A DNA stretch of 64,000 nucleotides, taken from the NCBI RefSeq assembly GCF_002407065.1, contig NZ_CP023564.1:1984001-2048000 (forward strand), in the 5' to 3' direction. Source of the DNA: Brachybacterium ginsengisoli (lineage in GTDB: Bacteria > Actinomycetota > Actinomycetes > Actinomycetales > Dermabacteraceae). A model generated the notes under the pieces. The model searched no databases, was not told the origin of the DNA, and saw only the letters and a program-made list of their open reading frames with translations. Of this stretch, positions 57,285-64,000 are shown one piece after another. Every line of letters begins with the position of its first letter. Position 1 is the first letter of the stretch. The translations under genes and the position numbers were made by a program.

Positions 57285-58547
57285 ATGAGATCCTCCACCC
57301 TGCCCGACCGCTCCTCCGACGTCCCTCCCTCCGCGGTCCCTCCTGCCGCGCGGGGCACCTCGCCGCGTGTGCACCACCTCGATGCGCTGCGCGGCGGCGC
57401 CCTGCTGCTGGGGGTCCTGCTGCACGCGCTGATGCCCTACATGCCCGGCAGCCTGTGGCTGGTCAGCGACACCTCCGACTCCTGGGGCGCCGTCGCCGCG
57501 GTGGGCGTGATCCATCTGTTCCGCATGATGCTGTTCATGATGCTCGCGGGGTATCTCGGGCATCTGGTGATCCACCGCCGCGGCGCGAAGGCATACCTGC
57601 GCGACCGTCTGCTGCGGGTCGGTCTGCCGATCGTGACGCTCGGGCCCGTGCTGTTCGCGATGATGATCGCGGCGATCGTGGCGAACACGATGGTCGGCGC
57701 GATGCCGATGCCGGAGCAGGGACCGGAGCAGGCAGCGGCCGGGTCCTTCGGCCCGCTGGCCGTGCCGACGATGCACCTGTGGTTCCTGCTGCTGCTCCTG
57801 GAGATCGTGGTGGTCGTCGTGGTGGCGCGCGCGATCCTGCGGCGCGTCCTCGGCGCGGATCGCAGCGCGCGCCTGGCAGGACGGATCGGCGATGTGCTGG
57901 CGAGCCCCTGGGGGCTGCCGCTGATCGCCGCTCCCTATGCCCTCGGCCTGCTGGCCCAGCCCGGGAACGTCACCGGGCTGACCGAGCCGTACACGCTCCA
58001 GCCCGTGGCGGGGGCGAGCATCGGATACGGCGCAGCGTTCCTGACCGGATGGTTCCTGCGGGCGCGGGACGGCGGCATGGCACGCGTCGAGGCGCGCTGG
58101 GCGATCCATCTGGGCCTCGCCGTCGTGCTCAGCCCGCTCGCCCTGACCTCGCCGATGTTCGCGCCGCCGCTGCTCGGCGCCGCGTTCACCGCGCTCGCCG
58201 GGTGGGCCTGGGTGCTGGGTCTGACCGGGCTGTGCGCGCGGCTCGTGCGGCGCGAGATCGGCTGGATCCGCTATCTCGCAGACGCCTCCTACTGGGTCTA
58301 CCTGATGCACTTCCCGCTGCTGCTCGTCGTGGCAGTGCCGCTGTCCCTGGTGGAGCTCCCGATCGTGGTGGAGCTCGCGCTCGGCCTCGCGGTGACGCTG
58401 GGGCTGCTCCTGCTGAGCTATGACCTGTGCGTGCGCTCCACCTGGATCGGCGCGTGGCTGAACGGGCACCGCAGGCCCCGGGCCCTGCGGCCCGGGAACC
58501 TGCGGCGTCGTCGCACCGTGACGCCCGGGGCCGGTCTCAGCCCTTGA
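57285..58547 (+). CDS. Membrane acyltransferase 3 family protein (OpgC-like)
   Basis: The 420-residue protein has about ten membrane helices and acyltransferase-3 marks: 'RVHHLDALRGGALLLGVLLH' (catalytic His-x-x-x-x-Arg region), 'FRMMLFMMLAGYLGHLVIHR' and 'LADASYWVYLMHFPLLLVVA'. These proteins O-acylate sugars or glucans at the cytoplasmic membrane. A TAGCGT element seven bases before the ATG suggests a leaderless mRNA. Divergent from the two-component system; its last 11 bases overlap the convergent permease gene. Confidence 0.87.
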   Translation: MRSSTLPDRSSDVPPSAVPPAARGTSPRVHHLDALRGGALLLGVLLHALMPYMPGSLWLVSDTSDSWGAVAAVGVIHLFRMMLFMMLAGYLGHLVIHRRGAKAYLRDRLLRVGLPIVTLGPVLFAMMIAAIVANTMVGAMPMPEQGPEQAAAGSFGPLAVPTMHLWFLLLLLEIVVVVVVARAILRRVLGADRSARLAGRIGDVLASPWGLPLIAAPYALGLLAQPGNVTGLTEPYTLQPVAGASIGYGAAFLTGWFLRARDGGMARVEARWAIHLGLAVVLSPLALTSPMFAPPLLGAAFTALAGWAWVLGLTGLCARLVRREIGWIRYLADASYWVYLMHFPLLLVVAVPLSLVELPIVVELALGLAVTLGLLLLSYDLCVRSTWIGAWLNGHRRPRALRPGNLRRRRTVTPGAGLSP

Positions 58548-59430
58548 CGCCGCCCGCGGCGGCGAAGCCCTGGCCGAGGGTGCGGCCCAGGAACAGGTAC
58601 AGCACCACCACCGGCAGCGAGTAGAAGATGCTGAAGGCCGCGAGCTGGCCGTAGGCGACCTGTCCGTACTGGGAGGAGAAGGTGTACAGGGTCACCGCGG
58701 CCGGCAGGTTCTCCGGGCTGAGCAGCAGCATGAAGGGGACGAAGAAGTTTCCCCACATGCTCACGAAGGTGAAGATCGTGGCGACCGCGAGGCCGGAGCG
58801 CATCAGCGGCAGCACCACCGAGAACAGGGCCCGCAGCACGCCGGCGCCCTCGGTCCACGCGGACTCCTCGATCTCCACCGGCACCCCGTCCATGAACCCC
58901 TTGGTGAGGAAGATGGCGTAGGGCAGGGAGCTGGCGCCGAGGAACAGGATCGCCCCGAACATCGAGTCGATCAGGTTCACCTGCACGAAGAGCGAGTACA
59001 CCGGGATCATGATCGCGGTGATCGGCAGGCCGGTGGAGAAGATGATCGTCAGCAGCAGCGGTCGCTTGGCCTTGAAGCGGTAGCGGGACATCGGATAGGC
59101 GCACAGCACCGCGGCGACCATCGTCACGACGGTCGCGCCCCCGCACAGGATCAGCGAGTTGGCCAGGGGCCGGAAGGTGGTCTCCATGGTCCAGATCGCC
59201 TGGAAGTTGCCCAGGCTCCAGCTCGAGGGCCAGGCCACCGAGAGCGACGCGCCGGTGTCGAAGGACGCCAGCACCACCCACAGCAGGGGAACCAGGAATG
59301 CCAGGCCGATCACGAGCATCACGGTGCTGCTGGCGAACGACGCCCGACGGGCCCTGCCGCCCCGGGAGCCGGCGACCGCGGGGCTCGAGGCGGGGGACGT
59401 GGTGGAGGGGGTGTTCGTGGTCGTGCTCAT
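58537..59430 (-). CDS. Sugar ABC importer permease (MalG-like)
   Basis: 297 residues, six predicted membrane helices, with the binding-protein-dependent EAA loop region 'DGVPVEIEESAWTEGAGVLR' and 'FSVVLPLMRSGLAVATIFTF' typical of CUT1 permeases. Its start overlaps the preceding permease stop (ATGA). It pairs with the permease at 59427 and the binding protein at 60362. No ATPase (MsmK/UgpC type) is in this operon, so a shared one encoded elsewhere is expected. Confidence 0.9.
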   Translation of the reverse strand: MSTTTNTPSTTSPASSPAVAGSRGGRARRASFASSTVMLVIGLAFLVPLLWVVLASFDTGASLSVAWPSSWSLGNFQAIWTMETTFRPLANSLILCGGATVVTMVAAVLCAYPMSRYRFKAKRPLLLTIIFSTGLPITAIMIPVYSLFVQVNLIDSMFGAILFLGASSLPYAIFLTKGFMDGVPVEIEESAWTEGAGVLRALFSVVLPLMRSGLAVATIFTFVSMWGNFFVPFMLLLSPENLPAAVTLYTFSSQYGQVAYGQLAAFSIFYSLPVVVLYLFLGRTLGQGFAAAGGVKG

Positions 59431-60365
59431 CGCTTGTCCTCCTCGGGCAGCAGGCGCAGGTACGCCAGCGAGGCTGCGGCACCGATCAGGAGCAGCAGGA
59501 GCGCCACGGCGGTGCCGTAGCCGAGCTGACCGTAGGAGAAGGCCTGCTCGTACATGTACAGGGGAAGGGTCTGGCTCTGCCGGGCGGGTCCGCCGCCGGT
59601 CATGATGAAGATCAGGCCGAAGACCGACAGGGTCTGCAGCGTGGTGAGCATTAGGTTGGTCGCGATCGCGGGCCGCAGCAGCGGCAGCGTGATCGAGCGG
59701 AAGCGGCGCACCGGCCCCGCGCCGTCCAGCGCGGCCGATTCGTAGACGTCGCCCGGCACGGAGCTGAGCGCCGCGGAGTACACCAGCATCGAGAAGGCGG
59801 TGCCGCGCCAGATGTTCGCGAAGGAGACCGCGATGATCGGGGCCGAGAACAGCAGGTCCTGCGTGGGCAGTCCGAGCCCGGCGAGGATGGTGTTCAGGCT
59901 GCCCTCGTCGGCGAAGAAGGTGTACAGCAGGTAGCCGGCCACCACCTCCGGCAGGATCCATGCCGCGATCACCAGCGAGGTCACCGCGAAGCTGAGCACG
60001 CGATGGGCGCGCTCCATGAGCAGGGCCAGCAGCATGCCCATCACGTTCTGCCCGATCACCGCGGAGATGATCGTGAAGACCAGGGTGAGGACCACCGAGT
60101 TCCAGAAGTCGCCGTCGGTGAAGGCGTCGGTGAAGTTGCTCAGGCCCACGAAGCTGGTGTCGGACGCCCCGGAGCCGCGGATCGCACTGTCGGTGAATCC
60201 GAGGTACAGCGAATAGATGATCGGCCCCAGCATGAAGGCGAGCAGGAGCAGGCCCGCCGGGAGCATCGGGAGCGCTCGGGCCGGCGTCAGCCGGTCCCCG
60301 AGCCGGGTCCGGCGGGTGCCGGAGGGCGCCCGTCGCGGCGCCTCGGTGCGGACGTCGGTGCTCAT
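59427..60365 (-). CDS. Sugar ABC importer permease (MalF-like)
   Basis: 312 residues with six predicted membrane helices ('LPMLPAGLLLLAFMLGPIIY', 'NSVVLTLVFTIISAVIGQNV', 'FAVTSLVIAAWILPEVVAGY') and the EAA segment 'PGDVYESAALDGAGPVRRFR'. CUT1 family, paired with the MalG-like permease. ATG overlaps the binding-protein stop (ATGA), so all three genes are translationally coupled. Confidence 0.9.
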   Translation of the reverse strand: MSTDVRTEAPRRAPSGTRRTRLGDRLTPARALPMLPAGLLLLAFMLGPIIYSLYLGFTDSAIRGSGASDTSFVGLSNFTDAFTDGDFWNSVVLTLVFTIISAVIGQNVMGMLLALLMERAHRVLSFAVTSLVIAAWILPEVVAGYLLYTFFADEGSLNTILAGLGLPTQDLLFSAPIIAVSFANIWRGTAFSMLVYSAALSSVPGDVYESAALDGAGPVRRFRSITLPLLRPAIATNLMLTTLQTLSVFGLIFIMTGGGPARQSQTLPLYMYEQAFSYGQLGYGTAVALLLLLIGAAASLAYLRLLPEEDKR

Positions 60366-61753
60366 GCGGTCGCCTCCTGCACGTTCTCGGGGCCGACGAT
60401 GTCGGTGACGTCGGCGTCATAGGCCGCGGCCGCATCCTTCGGCGAGGTGCCGGTCATGACCGCCTCCATCGCCTCCTGCAGCGCGGAGGACACCTCCGGG
60501 TAGGCGGGCAGCGCCGGCCGGTAGTAGGAGGTCTCCAGCAGATCGGTGAAGTACTCGACCGCCGGCGAGTAGGAGAGGTACTCCTCCTTCTCGGCCACGT
60601 CGGCGCGGACGGTGATGTGGTTGTCGGAGATCGCGTACTTCACGAGCGTCTGGGTGGAGACGAGCTTCTCGAGGAAGCGGAAGGCCACCTCGCGGTCGCT
60701 GACGTGCTTCGGGATCGACAGGCCCCAGCCACCGGCCAGGGTGATGGTGCCGTCGCCCCCGCCGTCCTGGGTGGGCATGTCCGCGAGGCCCACCACGTCC
60801 GGCCACTCCGGCCAGTGCCGGGCCGCGGTCTCGGTCCAGTTCTGCGAGATCCAGGATCCGTCGATGAGGATCCCGAGCTTCGCGTCCGGCAGCAGCGAGG
60901 TGTAGATGGTCTCGGAGATGTTGGGGTCCAGATGCTGGCCCAGCGACGCGGTGAGATCCTCGTCGAACAGGGTCTTGAGGAAGGTCAGGGCATCGATGAA
61001 CCCCTGGCTCCCCAGCACCCATTTCTCGGCGTCGCGGTCGTAGAGCCCGGTGCCGTCGCCGGTGCCGTAGAGCAGCATCTCGAAGCCCTGCATCGAGGCC
61101 TTCTCACCCTGCGGGGTGCCGGCGAACATGAAGAAGGGGATCGCCTCGCTGTCCGAGTCGCGGATCGCCCGCGCGGCGTCGAGGATGTCCTCCCAGCTGC
61201 CGGGCTGCCAGTCCTTCGGCAGCCCCGCCTCGGCGAAGACCTCGCGCTGGAACCAGAGCGCACGGGTGTCAGTGGTGATCGGGATCCCGTACACCTCGCC
61301 GTCCTCGCCGGTGACCGCCTCCTTGGAGGCCTCGGCGATGTCGTCCCAGTGCTCGAAGCCCTCCACCAGATCGGTGATCGGCTGCAGGTATCCCGCACCC
61401 ACGTCCGAGAGCAGGATGAACGAGTCCTCGTAGACGAGGTCGGGGCTGGTGCGCGGCGAGCTCATGATGAGCTCGTTCTTGGTGAAGTAGTCGTTCTCGG
61501 AGGCGACGATCGGGACCAGCTCGACCGTGAGCTCGGGATTCTCCTGCGAGAACTCCTTCGCCGCGGCGGAGATCCATTCCTGCTTGATCGTCCCCGAGCC
61601 GAACTGCTGGAACGCGATCCGGATGGTGCTGGGATCGCGCGACCCGCCGGCGGCGCAGCCGGCGAGAGCGCTGAGCGGGAGCACGGCGGCCGCCCCGGCG
61701 GTGAACCGCAGGAAGCTGCGCCGCTCGAGCTGACCGGACATACGTGGGGGCAC
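60362..61753 (-). CDS. Sugar-binding lipoprotein of an ABC importer
   Basis: The 463-residue protein begins with a twin-arginine-type start ('LERRSFLRFTAGAAAVLPLS') that ends in the lipobox 'LAGCAAG', so it is probably exported and lipid-anchored at the Cys. The rest is a CUT1 extracellular solute-binding protein ('YEDSFILLSDVGAGYLQPIT', 'GIPITTDTRALWFQREVFAE', 'DAKLGILIDGSWISQNWTET'). The sugar is unknown. GTG at 61753 has AGGAGG five bases upstream; an ATG at 61741 is possible but has no site. Confidence 0.9.
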   Translation of the reverse strand: MPPRMSGQLERRSFLRFTAGAAAVLPLSALAGCAAGGSRDPSTIRIAFQQFGSGTIKQEWISAAAKEFSQENPELTVELVPIVASENDYFTKNELIMSSPRTSPDLVYEDSFILLSDVGAGYLQPITDLVEGFEHWDDIAEASKEAVTGEDGEVYGIPITTDTRALWFQREVFAEAGLPKDWQPGSWEDILDAARAIRDSDSEAIPFFMFAGTPQGEKASMQGFEMLLYGTGDGTGLYDRDAEKWVLGSQGFIDALTFLKTLFDEDLTASLGQHLDPNISETIYTSLLPDAKLGILIDGSWISQNWTETAARHWPEWPDVVGLADMPTQDGGGDGTITLAGGWGLSIPKHVSDREVAFRFLEKLVSTQTLVKYAISDNHITVRADVAEKEEYLSYSPAVEYFTDLLETSYYRPALPAYPEVSSALQEAMEAVMTGTSPKDAAAAYDADVTDIVGPENVQEATA

Positions 61754-61887
61754 GTCGACCTCCTCGTCGAGAAACAGGGGCCACCGACCCTAGTACGCGG
61801 AATGCGATGTCCGTGGCATGCGCCACTCCTCGGCACGGCGTCCCGGGCCGCGACGGCGCGTGAGCGTCCGCTGCGACGTTCCCGTCG

Positions 61888-62505
61888 TCAGGCGCGCTGG
61901 CGGGCGCGGCCCACTCCCTGCAGCCGTTCGGCATCGGCGTAGCGCAGGCCCGACGGGACCTGTGCCAGCTCGAACCAGGACGCGGCGCGCGGCATCATCC
62001 GCACGTCCTGCCAGGGGATCTCGAACGTCGGATCACGCCACAGGGTCAGCGCGATCTCGTCGCGACGACCGGCCGCCACCAGCGCCAGTCGCCGCAGCCG
62101 GGACAGCGGATGCGGGCCCGCCCGGCCGCTGTCCGGGATCGCGACCACTCCTCCGAGGTCGAGCGGCCACACCGTCTCGCCCCAGCACAGCACCGCGTCC
62201 TCGGGAGTGCCCACGATGACCGCGGGCGGGCGCAGATCGGCCGCGGTCACCGGCGTGGGGGCGACGGGGGTCCCCCGCTCGAGCACCTCCCGCTCGACCC
62301 AGGCGCCGGGCAGCAGCATCCGGTTCCCGAGCGAGACATCCACCAGCAGGGCATCCGCGAAGGGCGCGAGGGCCGGGCTCAGGCGGCCTCCGCGCGCCAT
62401 GTCCCGGCGCGGAGCGGCGATCACCCGCACCACGGCCTGGTCGCCCGGACGATCGGTCAGGGCGATCCGGACCCGGGTGCCGGGGAGCGGTTCCTGCCCG
62501 CTCAT
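61888..62505 (-). CDS. Conserved hypothetical protein
   Basis: 205 residues, no membrane segment, no recognised domain. The sequence is beta-rich with short proline turns ('LPGTRVRIALTDRPGDQAVV', 'LLVDVSLGNRMLLPGAWVER', 'LCWGETVWPLDLGGVVAIPD', 'VRMMPRAASWFELAQVPSGL'). I cannot assign a function. Its ATG overlaps the stop of the Nudix gene (ATGA), so the two are made together; a role related to Nudix substrate handling is only a guess. Confidence 0.65.
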   Translation of the reverse strand: MSGQEPLPGTRVRIALTDRPGDQAVVRVIAAPRRDMARGGRLSPALAPFADALLVDVSLGNRMLLPGAWVEREVLERGTPVAPTPVTAADLRPPAVIVGTPEDAVLCWGETVWPLDLGGVVAIPDSGRAGPHPLSRLRRLALVAAGRRDEIALTLWRDPTFEIPWQDVRMMPRAASWFELAQVPSGLRYADAERLQGVGRARQRA

Positions 62506-63008
62506 CGTCGGAACCTGGTCTCGGCGTCGTCCTCGAGCGCCATCGCGAGCTGGCGCATGAAGCGCTCGTTCATCGGCGGCGGTTCGTCGACGGGGAACCA
62601 GCGGGCCTCGGAGTTCTCCCCGTCGGCCGGGAACGGGACGGCGTCCTCGTCGGCCTCGCAGAGGAAGCAGAGGTCCAGGTACTGTGCCCGGTCGCCGTTG
62701 GGATAGGTGATCGGGGGCAGCGTGCGCACGTCGAGCAGTCGCAGCGCCCGACAGGCGATCCCGGCCTCCTCGGCGACCTCGCGCACACCCGCGACCGCCG
62801 GCTCCTCCCCCGGGTCGATGATCCCCGTGACGGGGGTCCAGGCACCGTCGTCGGTACGGCGGACGGCGAGCATGCGGGTACGGGATCGATCGAGCACGAG
62901 CGCGGTGACGCCCGGCATCCACAGCAGCTCGTGTCCGATGTGCTCGCGCAGGGCGAGGACGAACTCCGGGGTGGCGATGGTGCTTCCTCCTGGTCCTGCG
63001 GCGGTCAT
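62502..63008 (-). CDS. Nudix hydrolase
   Basis: The 168-residue protein has a perfect Nudix box, 'GIIDPGEEPAVAGVREVAEE' followed by AGI (G-x5-E-x7-REUxEExGU), and 'YLDLCFLCEADED'. It hydrolyses a nucleoside diphosphate linked to another moiety; the exact substrate is unknown. ATG overlaps the stop of the small membrane-protein gene upstream (ATGA); the gene is part of a three-gene operon. Confidence 0.92.
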   Translation of the reverse strand: MTAAGPGGSTIATPEFVLALREHIGHELLWMPGVTALVLDRSRTRMLAVRRTDDGAWTPVTGIIDPGEEPAVAGVREVAEEAGIACRALRLLDVRTLPPITYPNGDRAQYLDLCFLCEADEDAVPFPADGENSEARWFPVDEPPPMNERFMRQLAMALEDDAETRFRR

Positions 63009-63295
63009 CCGCCCATCAGGGGGATGAACATGGCGAGCCCGACGAAGAGTCCGGTGAAGACCAGATAGGCGACGATCGACAGGACGATGATGCCCAGCAT
63101 CACCCAGAACAGGATCCAGCCCACCTTGTTCATCTTCTGAGCGGTGTAGGGATCGGTGTCCATCTGCACGAGGGCGATGATGCCGAAGATCGCCGGGATC
63201 GTGCCGCCGCAGACGAATCCGAGCACGATGAGGATGATCGCGCTGTTCTGGAGCGCGCTGCGATCCGGGAGCGGGCGCTGGGGCGGATAGGTCAT
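63005..63295 (-). CDS. Small two-helix membrane protein
   Basis: 96 residues with two membrane helices ('SAIILIVLGFVCGGTIPAIF' and 'GWILFWVMLGIIVLSIVAYL'), a short proline-rich N-terminus and a conserved loop 'DTDPYTAQKMNK'. It resembles DUF4190/CD225-like proteins. Function unknown. It lies 27 bases after the TM2-protein gene on the same strand and overlaps the Nudix gene by ATGA. Confidence 0.72.
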   Translation of the reverse strand: MTYPPQRPLPDRSALQNSAIILIVLGFVCGGTIPAIFGIIALVQMDTDPYTAQKMNKVGWILFWVMLGIIVLSIVAYLVFTGLFVGLAMFIPLMGG

Positions 63296-63322
63296 CGCGG
63301 AGCCGTCCTGGTCGTCGTGGGG

Positions 63323-64000
63323 TCAGTCGGTCAGCGGGCGCCCGTGGGCGTCGCGCTCGAAGGACGGCGACTTCGCGAGCACCATGATGCCCTCGACGAG
63401 GCCCCACAAGGAGCCGAAGCCGCAGGTGACGACGGTGACGACGATCTGGATGATGCCGATCGTGGTGTACCCCATGAGGAAGCGGTGCACACCGAAGCCG
63501 CCGAGGAAGATGCCGAGCAGACCCACCAGGAGACGGCTCTGCGCCTGGCCGTAGGGATCGGAGGCCGACGCGCCCGGTCCCGCCGCCGACCAGCTCTGCT
63601 GGCCCTGGCCCGCGCCGGGCTGGCCGTAGGGGTCCGAGGCCGAGGCGCCGGAGGCATGGCCGTAGGGGTCCGACGCCGACGCGCCGGAGGGCTGGCCGTA
63701 GGGGTTCTGACCGGCGCCGGGCTGGCCGTAGGGGTCCGAGGCCGAGGCACCGGAGGCCTGGCCATAGGGATCCGCCGCGGAGCCCCCGGACGGCTGGCCG
63801 TAGGGATCCTGACCGGCGGGCGGCTGCGCCCACGGATCCAGACCGGGCTGCGCGGACGCATCCTGCGCGAACGGGTCCTGGCCCGTGCCCTGCTGGCCGT
63901 AGGGGTCCGACGCCGACGCGCCGGAGGCCTGACCGTAGGGATCCGCCGCGGAGCCCGCGGAGGGCTGGGCGTAGGGGTCCTGACCGGCGGGCGGCTGCGC
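63323..64000 (-). CDS. TM2-domain membrane protein with long DPYGQ repeat, 5' end outside window
   Basis: The C-terminal ~70 residues are a TM2 domain: 'GLLGIFLGGFGVHRFLMGYT', 'TIGIIQIVVTVVTCGFGSLW' and 'GLVEGIMVLAKSPSFERDAH'. Upstream the same frame is open to the end of the window and encodes about 150 residues of low-complexity repeats ('SASDPYGQPSGA'-type) rich in Gly, Ala, Ser, Asp-Pro-Tyr. A GTG at 63526 could start a short form of just the TM2 part, but the continuous frame and repeat argue for a longer protein whose start lies beyond base 64000. Proline-rich N-termini like this occur in actinobacterial membrane proteins and probably mediate protein contacts. Confidence 0.85.
   Translation of the reverse strand, partial: AQPPAGQDPYAQPSAGSAADPYGQASGASASDPYGQQGTGQDPFAQDASAQPGLDPWAQPPAGQDPYGQPSGGSAADPYGQASGASASDPYGQPGAGQNPYGQPSGASASDPYGHASGASASDPYGQPGAGQGQQSWSAAGPGASASDPYGQAQSRLLVGLLGIFLGGFGVHRFLMGYTTIGIIQIVVTVVTCGFGSLWGLVEGIMVLAKSPSFERDAHGRPLTD
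63540..64000 (-). repeat. Tandem DPYGQ-type coding repeat
   Basis: About ten copies of a DPYGQ-like unit recur at roughly 33-39-base intervals. The segment nearest the window edge (about 63880-64000) is a near copy of about 63720-63840, i.e. a larger duplication of ~160 bases. Confidence 0.75.

Overview
The window is very GC-rich chromosomal DNA from an actinobacterium. The evidence for this is the Rv1823-Rv1830-like cluster (two DUF881 proteins, small basic protein, FHA protein GarA, FtsR and a second MerR regulator), an ImuA'-ImuB-DnaE2 mutasome operon under LexA boxes, a DUF222/HNH (13E12-type) endonuclease and many leaderless promoters. A Brachybacterium/Dermabacteraceae-like host is my best inference, but the genus cannot be proven from sequence alone.

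Layout. 0-3.6 kb: ankyrin protein (5' end outside the window), methyltransferase, hemerythrin, polyol dehydrogenase. 3.6-5.7 kb: a gene-free stretch with a small cluster of DnaA-box-like nonamers, then an HNH endonuclease. 5.7-11.8 kb: SOS mutagenesis operon imuA-imuB-dnaE2 behind three LexA-like boxes. 11.8-18.1 kb: YhgE/Pip protein and an MMPL transporter carrying a decayed ABC-ATPase-like tail, divergent from a TetR gene across strong palindromes. 18.2-31.4 kb: mostly housekeeping and accessory genes (GH25 lysozyme, YhhQ, MFS exporter with a LacI-type operator in its promoter, DinB-like protein, maltokinase cap-like protein, two transglutaminase-like proteins, TauE/SafE, PAC2, a sugar oxidoreductase/isomerase operon, RNA methyltransferase, orphan ParA). 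31.5-35.6 kb: the ftsR-garA-DUF881 cell-division/metabolism cluster, ending beside a tRNA-Pro(GGG) gene.

35.8-47.2 kb is a genomic island inserted at that tRNA. A 43-bp direct repeat (anticodon loop to 3' end of the tRNA) lies at both ends, and the DNA between is visibly less GC-rich than its surroundings. It has no integrase, only an IS3-like relic at the left end and the C-terminal part of a HerA-type ATPase at the right end. Its cargo is unusual: five consecutive divergent regulator/effector pairs (MocR-EamA, LysR-EamA, MarR-[FMN reductase fused to GNAT], TetR-VOC, ArsR-[PH-like protein + ABC exporter]), plus an SGNH esterase. Most pairs have palindromes exactly at their start sites.

47.3-64 kb: an aldehyde dehydrogenase, ectoine-hydrolase-like and EctB-like aminotransferase operon (probable ectoine or diaminobutyrate catabolism), MarR with an MMPL exporter, purU, a two-component system, a membrane acyltransferase, a sugar ABC importer without an ATPase, a Nudix operon and a TM2 protein with a long DPYGQ-type repeat that runs off the end.
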